Shown here: one piece after another, positions 23,526 through 36,100 of the stretch
Layout of the letters: each line of letters starts with the position of its first letter
How positions within the stretch are numbered: position 1 is the first letter of the stretch
Source: Pelobates cultripes
Taxonomy: Eukaryota; Chordata; Amphibia; Anura; Pelobatidae
Direction of reading: 5' to 3'
Length of the DNA: 64,000 nucleotides
Assembly (NCBI GenBank): GCA_933207985.1
Contig: OW240916.1
Span: 299,249,451 to 299,313,450 of the forward strand
The notes under the pieces: model-generated
Told to the model about the DNA's origin: nothing
What the model saw: the letters and a program-made list of their open reading frames with translations, nothing else
Databases searched by the model: none
Made by a program: the position numbers and the translations under genes

Positions 23526-25081
23526 GAATGAATAACAGGGCGAGGAAAGGTCAAAGGAAAATGGGTTAATGGCTACTCCAATCTACAAGGTGGAGTAGCT
23601 AGAGAGCCACAATTTACAAATTGTGTGCAACTCCAAAAAATCTCAGCCCGAGGAACAGCAATACTTAGTTTAGTAGAAAATAGATAAGGAATTGTATAGG
23701 ATGAAATAGACAATTTTTAGAGTTAGAAAATACTCATTAAGCCTACATAAACAGGAGGATGGACTGTCATTTTTAATACTAGAGAATTGGGTCAATTAAT
23801 TGCATGGGAAAACAGAATAGCTGATTAAAATGATTAACAGGAAAGGGTGCTGCAATATGATTCATGTTATCTCTATGTTGTAATAGGTTAACTTAAATAG
23901 AAATTAAATAAACTTTTTTTTTGTATTTTAAATTGCACAGACATCAGATAAGAATGAGCCAGACTTAATGTTTAACTTCCAGATGGGTGAACACAGATAG
24001 AAAATGTTGTCCTGAAAATGGGCTTTCTTAAAAATGATATAATTTAAGCACGAGTTGTTCTCATTTCCTGCATGCAATCTATTCTTGCCAATATCCTCGT
24101 TCTGTCTGTTTCCCAGCCATCCAACTCTACTCTGTCTTTACATGTCCAGAAATTATGTTTTCTTTAAACCCTCTTCTTCCTCAATGAACATATATCACAA
24201 TAATGTACTTTTATTAACAATATCAAATAACACAGTGCTTTTCATGTTATTTTTCATTAGTTTTTGATAATGCAAAATAGAGGAAAAATGAGCATTTGGA
24301 CCACCTACTGTGGTCTGTCATGATATTATCAGTGCCGAGGTAACACCAGGTCAGCACTGTTATTTTTAGAATTTAGTATATATTTTTTCTTCAAAATGTA
24401 ATAAGATCTTTGTTATTTAACCCAGTTTAATTTGATGTACAGTCGTCAGCTAATTCTAATACTCAATAATTTCCAGACAAGATAATGTATAAAATTGTAT
24501 AAAATGTAACTCGTTCTCATAGTTCTTGTGTCCTGATTGTTGCAATTTCCAATTGATTGGTTTTCCCATCAGATGGGTATTCCTTCAATATCTCTTACTG
24601 GAAATGTCTCTTCATATAACTCATGTCAAAACCAACATGGCTCCAAACTCTCTCTTATATATCTGGCCTCGCCTACAAATAATACATTTACTTTGCCCAA
24701 AACATAACCTTCTCATTACCTGCATCTTCTTTTGTATTTAAGGATGTTTTGTTCTGTAACTGTTCGAAATAACATCTTAATCCATTAGACTTCAAACTGA
24801 TATATGTTCAGAATTTTACAGAGTGGTTTTATTTTATTCCTAGAGGCTAGTCACCTACCCCTAACAACATGCATTGACTTCCAGTGATGTGATATTGCTC
24901 ATTCACACCCTTTACATCTGGTAGTAGTCATCCAATGGTTAGTGGTCATGGCCTAATGCTGAAAATGATGTCTGTTAGTATGATTAATATCAAATAAATG
25001 AAAACACTATCAATTCTGGCATGTTTGAAGGAGAGAGAAATGTAGCTATTACTATATAATACTATTTGCTATTTTATATCA
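23526..25081. other. Unassigned AT-rich sequence
   Basis: No gene or recognised repeat. Open frames at 24055-24267 and 24526-24741 show no domain. Confidence 0.45.
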
Positions 25082-25089
25082 CTTGTGTG

Positions 25090-25418
25090 TAGTGATGCCC
25101 CGAACGGTTCGCCACGGACGGCGAACATATGCGGTAAACTTTGACCCTGTACCTCACAGTCAGCAGACACATTCCAGCCAATCAGCAGCAGACCCTCCCT
25201 CCCAGACCCTCCCACCCAGACCCTCCCACCTCCTGGACAGCTCACTAAGAATGCAGCTTCACAATGAATGTAAAATGGATGCTGTCCAGGAGGTGGGAGG
25301 GTCTGGGAGGGAAGGTCTGCTGCTGATTGGCTGGAATGTGTCTGCTGACTGTGAGGTACAGGGTCAAAGTTTACCGCATATGTTCGCCATCCGTGGCGAA
25401 CCGTTCGGGGCATTACTA
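25090..25418. mobile_element. Long-arm fold-back hAT element, complete
   Basis: Terminal TAGTGATGCCCCGAACGG and its inward-read partner TAGTAATGCCCCGAACGG. Arms at about 25090-25225 and 25285-25418 pair almost perfectly (I counted about three mismatches over some 125 bp), leaving a short GC-rich centre. Perfect 8-bp duplication CTTGTGTG at 25082-25089 and 25419-25426. No coding; long open frames on both strands are palindrome artefacts. The few arm mismatches suggest recent insertion or ongoing arm homogenisation. Confidence 0.88.
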
Positions 25419-25501
25419 CTTGTGTGATGTATATCATGTAATCCTTTATCGGATGTGTGGTGCTTTATAAATAAGCAATTATAACTTTATTAATATCTAC
25501 C

Positions 25502-25781
25502 TACACTGAACAAAATTATAAACACAACACTTTTGTTTTTGCCCCCATTTTTCATGAGCTGAACTCAATGATCTAAGACTTTTTTCTATGTACACAAAAG
25601 GCCTATTTCTCTCAAATATTGTTCACAAATCTGTCTAAATCTGTGTTAGTGAGCACCTCTCCTTTGCCGAGATAATCCATCCACCTCACAGGTGTGGCAT
25701 ATCAAGATGCTGATTAGACAGCATGATTATTGCACAGGTGTGCCTTAGACTGGCCACAATAAAAGGCCACTCTAAAATGTG
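25502..25781 (+). mobile_element. Tc1-like element, 5' end only
   Basis: TACACTGAACAAAATTATAA start, then TTTTCATGAGCTGAACTCAA, TTGTTCACAAATCTGTCTAA and the stretch ending CCACTCTAAAATGTG. I recognise this as the left untranslated region of a Tc1/mariner-type element widespread in fishes and amphibians. The break at 25781 comes before any transposase sequence. A second copy at 41221 has the same start. Confidence 0.7.
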
Positions 25782-26221
25782 AAAATGTTATGGAAATAAA
25801 TATGAATATCATAAACAAAATTTGAGGGTAAATACTGAGACAAACTGGCAGGCTAGAGGGACATAGGGATTTGGATCGCCACAATAAACTGCATTTTAAA
25901 AGAGAGAGATTTAGGAAGGGAACAAAATAAAGTGTCAATTGCATTGTTTATTTAAATATGAAGACTTGATTATAATACACGTTCATTTATATTTTTTCCA
26001 AATGACCTCTGGAAGCATATAAGTGGGATTATTTACTAAACTGATATTGTGAAGAAATGACAAGGGATAGCAAAGAATCACATTTTTTTTCTACTCAGCT
26101 ATGAAGCATAAACTTTTAAATTATCTTGTCAATTCCTCTAAAAGTGCTTATGGTTTCATACTCCATATTCAATTTAACATTTTAAAATGTAAACATTATT
26201 TTTTTTAAATAGTAAAAATAT
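25782..26221. other. Unassigned AT-rich sequence
   Basis: Contains the loose half-site 'gggattatttactaaactg' at 26022. No gene. Confidence 0.4.
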
Positions 26222-26597
26222 CACAATTTTAATAAAAGGAATGGAACATATCAGCTATGAAGAAAGGTTAACAAATTTAAACCTATTTAGTTTAGAAAAA
26301 CGTTGCCTCAGAGGGAATATGATAACATTATACAAATATATTCGGGGTCAATACAAACCATTGTGTGGAAATCTATTCACAAACAGGACTTTACATAGGA
26401 CACGAGGCCATGCGTTTAGACTGGAAGAAAGAAGATTTCGTTTTTTTTCCTAGCTTGTTGCAAAATTGTGCTTCAAACTGGGGGTTTTTTGCCTTCTTTT
26501 GGATCAACAGCAAAAAACAAATGTGAGGAAGGCTGAACTTGATGGACGCAAGTCTCTTTTCATCTATGTAACTATGTAACTATGTAACTATGTAACA
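26222..26597 (+). mobile_element. CR1-like LINE 3' end with internal deletion
   Basis: Very close to the copy at 1-704 in both halves, but at 26437 it jumps from the GRFRLEERRF coding block straight into 3' UTR text (TCCTAGCTTGTTGCAAAATT). About 225 bp present in the first copy are missing. Ends in three or more TATGTAAC units at 26567-26597. The open frame 26241-26453 is the CR1 RT C-terminal part. Confidence 0.85.
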
Positions 26598-27859
26598 ATT
26601 ATTATATGTAAATGAAATACAATTTTTTATGTAACTAATAATATTCCATCCTTTCTTTAATGTATTAAATATGTAAAACATAATATACAAAAATTTGCCT
26701 CTTTAGGAAAAATGCAACATTTTTTAATGCAATCATCAATATCTCAAATAAGATACTTCCTTCATTCACATCCAATGTAAGCTATTATACCATATTCAAA
26801 AGAAGTATCACAGCCTTGACGCATAAATCCACAAGTGACACAAATTAATTCATTTGACCTTTTATAAATGGATGCAGTTGTGCTTAATATTGCAAATTAT
26901 TCGGTTTTGCATTAATGCCAGATTTTAAAAATGGAAAATTAATTATGTATTTTAAACAGTATACAATTTTTAAATAAATGTTAAATTAAATAATTCTTTG
27001 TGTAATTCATAATGTGTTTTATAATGGTCCTTTTTGTTATAATGTATCCTTCTTACAAAATAATAGCCAATAAATATACAGATGGTTAGAGTAGATTAGA
27101 GTAGCCCTTATTCTGAACTCATGCTTTTTTTTTTTAATACCGCTGAATCTGACAGTGTTGCTAGGAGTCTGGTGTTTGGGTGCATTATTAGACAGAGATC
27201 CTGGGTCAGGGCAGCAACTTTTGAAATGTCCTGTGCATGCCTCTTATGAAATGTTAAATGCATATAGGGAAGAGTAGAATTGGACAAACTTTGGTCGACA
27301 ACATGCCGCAGCTAGTGACATAGGAGATCAAGAACAAAGAGTTGAGGTACCACAATCTAGAAGGGGTCCAGCAATCCCTCAATATCTTACAGACAATACA
27401 TACAGGTACCAAACCCCTAGTGTATATACTGTATGTATCTGTGTTTGGGCACAAGTTTAGTTGCACATTAAATTCACTTATCTAATAAACCATGCTGCCA
27501 TACAGGAAGTACCCCAGTAAAACTGCTAAAGGGGTCAACACCAACCCCATTTTAAACATACTAACAGGACTGTGATTGTATTATTTAAAAAATGCATAGT
27601 CAATGTGTTAGTGGAATGGTAGACACTAATTACTGGAGTACTTGTGGCATAAAGGAAATATAGAAACTCACAATGATCTGAAGATGTAGTGTGGCTTTTT
27701 TGGCATGGTAGTGGTGAGGTTATCTTGTTCAACACCTCTTCTTTGATCTTTTCCTATGTATTTTACTGGAGAAGATGATGTGGAATGATGTCTCCTCTGT
27801 CTCCAGTGTACAAACTGTAGTAGAACTGATGGAGGAGATGAGAAGAACTCGTGAATAAG
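26598..27859. other. Unassigned AT-rich sequence
   Basis: No gene. A poly(T) run lies at 27126-27136. Confidence 0.45.
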
Positions 27860-28195
27860 AGGAGGCGTAGAAAAAGACATGGGTGGGGGATCGAGAGACA
27901 CAAAGAAAATAGGGCAGGCGTGGGGAATGAATAAAAAAAAAACCAAAAGGACCCATAAGAAGAGACATAGGAATTGACAAAAATGGGAAGAAGACAATTG
28001 AAAGAGTCAAGGTTGGGAGAACGGGAGTAGAAGGGCAATTAAAACAGACAGGATAGGGATGGAGGAGATATATGAGTGGGGAGGTAATCAAAAGAGACAC
28101 GAGGAGAAGAGGGAAATGAATCAGATAAAGGAGTAAGACGATCATTGGAAACAGGGGTAGATGTGTTATGGAGAGAGACACTAGGCTGGGCACTG
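27860..28195. repeat. Purine-rich low-complexity tract
   Basis: The plus strand is strongly enriched in G and A (gagaag, gagacacgagg, ggagaagaggg). The composition bias produces long stop-free minus-strand frames (27729-28193) with leucine/serine/phenylalanine-rich translations that are not genes. Confidence 0.75.
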
Positions 28196-29037
28196 AAGAG
28201 AGGTTAGGCAGGAAAGGCAGACTAAAAAGTTGTACTGGGATTATTTATCAAAGTACTCTCGTGATATTTAGAATTAGTAGATAGAACAGTCTGGGCAGTG
28301 TACCATTACCTCCCTTCCATGTAGTCTCCTATAGGTATGTTTGTTAAGAAAATATTAGTTAACCTAGTTCTTAGAAATTATAATTGAAAATAACTCTTGT
28401 TTTTTTTTTCCAGTTTAAAATCAGGCGCACCCTTCTATATTTTTACCCAGTGTGTATATACTTCACTGGAACCGATCGATTTTTTGCTAAATGTATGAAG
28501 TTACCTTCATCTTTCAGTATTATTCTGTGTGAAAAGAAGGATCTAGTTTTTTTCCCATAATAAAGAGAGACAACATCTTTTATTTAGAAGGTAGTAAGTA
28601 ATGTGCACCTTACATTCTGACAAACACTATAAAAACCATACACATGCAAAATCTATAACATAGCGCCATATAAAATCGATTGGGAATAGTATAGGAAATG
28701 TATTTTTATAGATTAACTCTAATAGAAAGATTACATTTTATATTAAGTACACGAGTAGCTCGATAATCAAAATTTTGCTCAGATTTTCCATCTCATATGA
28801 CTTTAGCTAGTGGAAGAAATACCAGCAGATACAAACAATATTAGATGAACATTTACTAACATATAATCCATGCAGTAGAAAGGTACATTTTGATGGGGTT
28901 TCATACCAATTAATAGCATTTATAAGCCTTACATATTCTCACCCATGAGAGATCTAACCAATAATTTATTTTACAGCCTCAAATTATGTGCAGGACAGTG
29001 CAATCAGAATTGCATACAGATATTTACCTTTACCCCA
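28196..29037. other. Unassigned AT-rich sequence
   Basis: No feature recognised. Confidence 0.4.
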
Positions 29038-29192
29038 ATCCCCTTAGAGCGTAAGCTCTTTTGAACAGGGCCTCTCAGCACCTTTTATTTATGTACGTCC
29101 AACTTGAAATGTTGCAACTCTTTCTTTGTTAGTTCACCTATTGTGCAATGCTACAGAATATGTTAGTGCTTTATAAATAATAATAATGATAT
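29038..29192 (+). repeat. Interspersed 'agagcgtaagctc ... gctttataaataataata' repeat
   Basis: Holds TTAGAGCGTAAGCTCTTTTG, CAGGGCCTCTCAGC and the end TTAGTGCTTTATAAATAATA with an AAT microsatellite. I recognise this pattern from many vertebrate, especially frog, sequences. Related text occurs at 35617-35650 (GCAGAATATGTTGGCGCTG). Class uncertain. Confidence 0.55.
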
Positions 29193-29801
29193 TCAATGAT
29201 TGTATGAAAATCTTAAATCCTATGAAAATGGTTGCTAAACTCTAAAAATACAGTGTCCCAAAACATACGATATGCACTAAGAAGTTTCAATGTGTAAAAT
29301 AAATAAAGTTGTTTTAAAAGATAAATGGACGTCAAACTCCCAGTGTCAGGATAGTTTTCCTCTGAATCAGAGCCTTTTAGCCAGCTGCACATTACAAATG
29401 ATGTGATTTCCAAATTTTTCTCTCTCTTTTTTTTTTAACAGCCTAATGCATATTCCAACTTTTTGTCTCACACTGTACTTGCATCAGAAAGGTTAACAGA
29501 ATATTCTAATCTCTCCAAAACCCCACCCTTGACACATGAAGGCAAAAGTGAGTGATGTTTGGCAGGAACAATTTACTTAATGAACTGGACTAAATATAAT
29601 AGAAATGAGTAAGCTTTTCAGATTGTCTGGGTTTGGTTATGTTTCAAGCCAGCATACACTTTCGCTTTACTTTACAGGCCAGTCTTTCCATCATACTTTG
29701 CCCTGAAAAGAGGTTATTTTAGACAGAAAGGGGATATATTACATCTATGCTAGAATCTGTGCAAACTATGTATCTAATGGTTGAAACAGCAATATTAAAA
29801 A
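29193..29801. other. Unassigned sequence
   Basis: No gene or repeat recognised. Confidence 0.4.
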
Positions 29802-30341
29802 TTAAAGGAACACTATAGGGTCAGGAACACAAATGTGTACTCTTGACCCTATACTGGTAAAAACACTATTTAGGTGGCTTGCTCCCCTTTACCTTCTTAA
29901 TAACTAAGAAAACATACCTTATTTCCAGTGCCACGTGGGTCTGCTGATGCTTGGCCTACCCCAACATGCCTTCTTGACTGACATAATCAGAATTGATGAT
30001 CTCAGCCAATCATAATGCTTTCCAATAGGAAACGCATTAGATTGGCTGAGATCATCAAGGAGGCGGAGTGGGGCCAAGCACCAGTTTGGGCTATCTGCAT
30101 CTTCTCATAGAGATGCATTGAATGAATGCATCTCTATGGGGAAAGTTCAGCGTCTCCATGCTGAGGGTGGAGACGCTGAACGTCAGTGCTGCAAACTCTG
30201 CAGCACTGCCACAGGTAGCACCTCCAGTGGCCATCTCTGAAAAGGCAGTGTTTACAACAAAAAGCATGCAGGGACATGGTATAGACACCAGAACAACTAC
30301 ATTAAGCTGCTGTTGTTCTGGTGACTATACTACCCCTTTAA
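29802..30341. mobile_element. TTAA-bounded fold-back element, complete
   Basis: Left end TTAAAGGAACACTATAGGG; right end read inward TTAAAGGGGTAGTATAGTCA. Internal hairpins: GATCTCAGCCAATC / GATTGGCTGAGATC at 29998-30053, TGCATCTCTATG pairs at 30105-30140, GCGTCTCCA / TGGAGACGC at 30149-30178 and GTGCTGCA / TGCAGCAC at 30185-30207. Non-coding. The open frames at 30091-30445 are hairpin artefacts. Confidence 0.75.
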
Positions 30342-32329
30342 TATGCATCAATTCATATCTGGTAATAAAGCAGTATATGCAATGTATAAAATGGACACAT
30401 AATATGGAATTGCAAAAAAAACATGTAATATTAAAAGATGACTGATTGCAGCTTTCTAATGATAAGGGGGTAGTAAAATCTACTGAAAATGGAATAAAGA
30501 GACTTAGATCCTTTTAAAGTAACAATGATGGTGGAATGTCTTCTCTTTGCTGTGTTTTCTAATGTATCCTATCACCTTCACATAGTGGTTAGCCTCGAAG
30601 TTGGTAGGACGCAGGTAAGGAGCATCTTGTGTAACAGCTGGATTGTTTATTTTTATAAAAAATAGGAAGGGAACACATAAATAAGGGAATTTAGAGATTA
30701 TTAAAAAGGGAAATCCCTTAAATTTGAAGTATTGAATGACTAATAAAGTTGTTTTGCGTGGGTGTGGGTGAAAATAGTAAAAAAAAAAAAAAAGTGTGAG
30801 TAAAATAGTTACACTTTGAATTTCCAAGGTAGCAAATATGCAGACTTGTTTTAAATGAAGGAAGCAGGTTGAATTCAGTGTTCTTTAAACTTTTTTTTAT
30901 TATATTTATTTAGCCATTTTTGTAGGTACGACATATCAAAAAAGTACAAAACTATAGATCTAGAGAATGCAGTGAATTGAAAAAAGTCAAAGAGCATCTC
31001 AGCAAGAACTCCAAGAAGCAGAGATCAGTCAATAAACAGAACAACACATTCAATCAGGGTATTAGTTAACCCTGGGGTAATAAGGTCAGGCTAGACAGTG
31101 AGCCCTAGGGTGAACTGAGTAAGGATGTATCTATTCCTGGGCATCTACATAAGCCTTCATTTCAAATATTCATGGATAAGCTTTTAAAATGAGATAATAT
31201 TTTGAAAAATATTTTAAAATATAAATATGTTTACATTATTTTATATATTTAAAAAAAGAAGAAGATTTTTTTTTTAAATCACGGTCATACCTATTACCTA
31301 TTACCCTAAGAGGAACACAGTGGAAAGAAAGCAGAGACCCAGACCATTCCCATGAGGAACAGGAGGAGCAAGGCTAACATCTTCTATCACCCATATTAAC
31401 AGCAAAATCAAGCCAAGGGAGCCCTATGTCATAAAATGCATCTTCCCTATCATAAAGGCTCGCAATCATGGCCGCCACATTTCTTCCATATTAGCTATCC
31501 ATTGTTCTAGGGGGAAGTAGTCTATTTCTAGAGGGCAGGTATCAGCTCAGCAACCTAGCCACATTATTAAAGTGCCTTGTTGGAAACTTTTTGAATTAAG
31601 AAATGGAAAAAATGGACCTGTTTGAGCAAGATAGCTGCCTGTGCAAACAGAATATTCTCACTTTTATTGGGGTCATATTCTCAGAAATTGGGGACTATAC
31701 TGGTTGAAGTGTGTTAAGTCTCTGTGAACCAGGGATTTCTCCTAAGAGAGTTGTAGTAATGTTTTATTTGGTAGTACATAAAAGAGGTGTTAAAGTCCTA
31801 TTCCCTCAGACTGAGTCTAGTGGAGCCATCCCAGAGGGTGAGCAAATGGAGTAAAGGTGGACCACTGGCCCCAAACTCAGGTACACCAGCAGAGAGGGCC
31901 GAGATAAACGACAAAGAAAATTGGGCCCAGGCAGGAGAAGAGGTTATATTTGCCTCTGCTGTAGAACCATTTCTGCATGGAAGCTACAATATTGGGTTGA
32001 TACAAAAATGAACACGGTACCTATCATTCCTCTAGTCAAACCAACGCAGGGACGATTCCACTCAAGTCCACGCTCTCCAGGTCTATCTAGTGTGTGTTGC
32101 AAACTTGAACCAGCCAGTCAATAATGCAGATAGATATGTGGAGAGAAAATTGCACATAAAAAAAAAGGTCAATCTGAGTCCATTATGGTGTTTGGGAAGT
32201 TGCAGACATCCATTTTCACACTAGGTCCCCTCTCCAGACAAGCATCCTTAGCACAAAGTCTAAAAATAACTTTGGAAGTTGATACGGATCATCTCCATGA
32301 GGCACAGGAAAGAAATAATTTTGACTGTG
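30342..32329. other. Unassigned; possible old minus-strand retroposon end
   Basis: An A-run lies at 30779-30793 and T-runs near 30890-30898 and 31267-31276. 31290-32120 is more complex and GC-richer than its surroundings and looks like an old transposable element, but no protein motif could be read in any frame. Confidence 0.4.
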
Positions 32330-33171
32330 TTAAAAGGACACTAAAGGCACCTAGAACACTTCAGCTAATTGAATTGGCTAACCAACTTTTGGTCACCTAA
32401 CTGATGCTGGACATATGAGGACATCCAGAGTCAGTCAGATCCACATAGGAAAGCATTTCTTATGCTTTCTTATGGGGTAGACCTAATGTGCTCATGACAC
32501 TTGAAGCTAATGCACATTAGCCTTCCATCAGATGACTGTCAGGATTACTAGTTGATCCAGCATGTAGAATTGTGTCACACAGATGACTAATAGGTAACGT
32601 ATTACGGGGCCTTAGAATGGCCGGATGTAACGTACCAAAGAATAGTCAGGATACTTGCCGAGGTCAGGGGATACAGAAAGAGACACATGATAAGAGAAAG
32701 CCAGAAGTCAGGGATACAGAATACAGGGAAGTCAAAATCAAAGCTAAAGTCAAAAACCAGAAGAAACTTGAATCAGGAACGCGCTCTCGGACAACCACAA
32801 GGGAAACCACGACAGGACACTGAGCAGGATGAGAACTGGGCCTAAATACCCCTCCTCTAGATCTGATAGGCTGTAACCAGCCTTTGACCTCAAGTAATAA
32901 TTGCTGCTCAGCATTAACCCTTCTGTGGATTTGGTTGCTGCTCGGCACAACTTTTCCTGTGTGGACAGTAAATGCCATTAACCACATTTTTATAAGCCGA
33001 TGAATATGTGACAATGACATCAGAGGAGGCGGAGCATTGACCTAGCACTGAGGGACATTGGCACTGGAATCGGATAAGTGACTAAAGGAATTTTTAACCT
33101 TTTAGCTGTCTGGTGTGTGCAAGGAAGGGGGCGGCACCAGACAGCTCTGTAGTATTAGGAATACAACTTTG
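32330..33171. mobile_element. TTAA-type fold-back element split by another insertion
   Basis: 32330-32560 starts GTTAAAAGGACACTAAAGGC and carries the AAGCATTTCTTATGCTTTCT hairpin seen in the element at 5516. 33015-33171 resumes with GAGGAGGCGGAGC and the inverted GTCTGGTG/CACCAGAC pair. Between them lies an unrelated insert. The right terminal TTAA was not found. Confidence 0.55.
32571..33014. mobile_element. Insert with TGTCACA...TGTGACA ends (LTR-like?)
   Basis: About 440 bp beginning TGTCACACAG and ending ATGTGACA, holding CTTGCCGAGGTCAGGGGATA and AACTGGGCCTAAATACC. The complementary TG...CA ends fit a solo LTR. I found no clean 4-6-bp duplication at its ends and no linked pol, so the class is tentative. 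Confidence 0.4.
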
Positions 33172-36100
33172 TCCAAGCCAGGATACATAAAGGTTGCACC
33201 AAGAGCTCAGGTTCAGCTGGAGGGATCTGTGAAGAGGAAGAATATTTCTGAAGTAGGGTTGGGCTGGATCCTTATGGATCCAAATACCTAAGTAGACGTG
33301 GGCTATGTTTTAATCCTGACTGCTAATTTTTCAAGATTTAGTACCACCAGTTACATATAAACAAAGTTCTTAGTAAAGAGTTCAATCTTAGAATATTTGA
33401 TATTGCTTAATACAAAACTGAGTTGAAAACGCGAGATTGCATAAAAATTCCAATAACTATTAACTGTATTAACTGTTAAAATATTGTTTTTCCTGCTTTT
33501 TCAGAGAGATAGCCTAGATAGTTGTAGCTCTTTCAGTAAATTATATTATGTTATTTCCCAAGATGATTAGAATGTAATTTCTGTTCCATGAAGTTATAAT
33601 TGTTTTTTCCTGAGAATAGAAAGTTTGAATCATTGTGAGCCCTAGTGACACTTACTTATGTAATGTATGTCACAATGTTTTTTTCTGAAAATTTATATCT
33701 ATTGCTGTCACTTTATACGTTGCTTAATGTGATAGACTCACATAATTATTTCTCCGTGCTATAAAATAGAATATCTGGTTGTTTTCTGGACTCACAAGAC
33801 TTCTGTGAAGATGGCGAGACTTTTTGTGAAGATGGCATAAGAGATGCCAATATGCCAGAGTCTATGGCTAGCTGACATTTTAATGTCCACTTTTTTATAG
33901 GAAGGTATGCATACAAGCAGGTTACTTTGTACAGAATCTGTAGCTAGCGAATGCGGTGGAGTTTGTCTCACCTTATTCATATGGAATTAGGTCAAATCAA
34001 ATTTAGCTGGTCCCCAGTAATAGAGTGAATTGGCAATGAATCTTACTGATTTGATTTTGCAGATCCATCGACCCAAGAAGACCTTATCTAATCCAAAATA
34101 TGTGTCTGTTTCCTGTTACGTTGAATTAAACCTACCTACATTTAAACTGTAAAATAATAACTCATAGATTCTCAATACATATATATAAATATATATATAT
34201 TCATACTTTTGAAACATCAATAAACACCATGAGAGATTACCTACTTAGATTTAATTTTCCCTCAACCACTTTCTACTGTATCTTCAAATATTCTCCGGTA
34301 AAATAAATATTGGGAAGACAAAAGATAAACATTGTCTCAGATGGCTGAAATTCAAATATCCTTCGCTTTGTTCAAGCACATATATATACATGTAAACTAC
34401 CTGTGTCTAACTGTCTTGTTTGGCCCTCATGTTCCTTTCAAAATCCCTGGAAAATGTGCATTAGAGTGGGTTGAGCTCAGACTTGAGATTGGCATGGATT
34501 CAACTTAAATAAGTGAGTGGGTATGGCAAGTAACTCCCTTCAAGACAATGAAAATATTATTGCTCTAGGTGTGGCACTGGACATATTGAACAACCCCAAT
34601 AGTTAAGATGTGCAAAAATATAAAAATAATATGTTCCAACATTACGTTTTATTGACACTGATATGACTATATTTTACTGGGTGGAAATATCAAACAATAT
34701 TGCTTTCACACCTAGGTGAACTTGACTGTCCAAAACTCCAAAACATTTTGCACAGAAGATAAACTAAAATGGTAAATGGTGCTTTATTTAATGATGAACA
34801 TTTTTAGTACAGCAGAGGAGACAATTAGACAGATAAAAAAGACAACACAGTACAGTAAAAAAGACAATTAGACAGATAGAAAAGAACATCTTAGACATTT
34901 TAAGCTAGTTGCCCATTGACATATGCCTATAAATAATTATTTCCACCTTCACTACACGCTTCTTCATGTGTGGGCACATTGTCCATGATGGTGATTGGAT
35001 CATAGACACTACCATCTGCTAGTCTGTGTGTCTGTCTGTCTGTCTGCCTCTTTGTTTGAGATCATATAAACAAGATGAACTAAGGAATTACTAGTTAAAA
35101 TTAAATTAATGACAAAGTATTGGTGTTTTATTAAAGTAAACATAAGCAAACAAAATTAAATATTAGTTTGTTAAATTATCTATGATAAATATTGTTCTGT
35201 ACATAACAAACTTGGAGAAGTTGCTCTCATGTTGTCACATGAAGCAACTTAACTTCAAGCATATGTATTCAAACAGTTATTTAAACAATAGTGGAAAATA
35301 CTATGAGCTAATCTAAGGTATTCTTAAAGATCACAGAAACTGGAGCATCCCAGAGCAATTTTTATGATTGACTATCAATCCCTGCAATATTTTTCACAGA
35401 CAATTCCTGCTGTTCTCTTGCATAAGCAATTTTTACATGGACCATAATATTTTTATGCATATTACGCAACTCTCTGTTTATTATTGTCACCTATGGCCAG
35501 TTCACAAGCACTGAATCTTCGTGCAGTAGAACACACCACTAAATAATTCCTGCCTAAGGCTTTCTAAATGGTGACTTATAATATTTATATTATTATTTGA
35601 GTTATTATTGGTGTCAGCTCTGCAGAATATGTTGGCGCTGTTTAATTAATTGCAATTGTGTTGTTATAAAATAGGCTAATTATTTCAATGGCCAGATGTT
35701 TTTTCCAAACCTTCATAAGGCACGATGAGCAATGTTGCCACGTATAGAACAAATGTCAATGAAGATTAGGGGCCCAGAGATTGTTACGCTTACATTACGG
35801 GCAGGAGATACTCATTGCAGCTGCTGCCAACAATTCAACCAGTCTCTTAATAATGAAACTGCTATTCTGTCCTGCAAGTTCCTCTCTCAGTATTTCATTT
35901 TGGGGCAAGGTTTTGAATTAAGGACAGCTGCAAGCATCTGCTGCCCACCAGTCTTGGTCAGCATGGGACCAAAGATTTACCAAAGATTAAAAGAACCCTA
36001 CGCTTAGCCCTAACCCTCATCTTGATCCTAACTGCATCCCTAACCCTAAATTTAAACAATTGTGTAATATAAGTTATACAAAACACTGAATTGTGTGTTA

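Noticed and set aside
25069..25437. Two 114-122-residue frames on opposite strands
   Set aside because: They are mirror images made by the palindromic arms of the hAT fold-back element.
27729..28193. 154-residue minus-strand frame, membrane-protein-like
   Set aside because: It arises from a purine-rich tract; the Leu/Ser/Phe richness is a composition effect and no motif is present.
31787..32124. Possible short host exons in the 31.3-32.1 kb region
   Set aside because: No domain, no consistent splice signals and no codon pattern; more likely an old unclassified transposable element.
36004..36052. Interstitial telomere-like CCCTAA units
   Set aside because: Only a few imperfect, interrupted units (CCCTAACCCT, CCCTAACCCTAAA); too short and degenerate to call a telomeric repeat.
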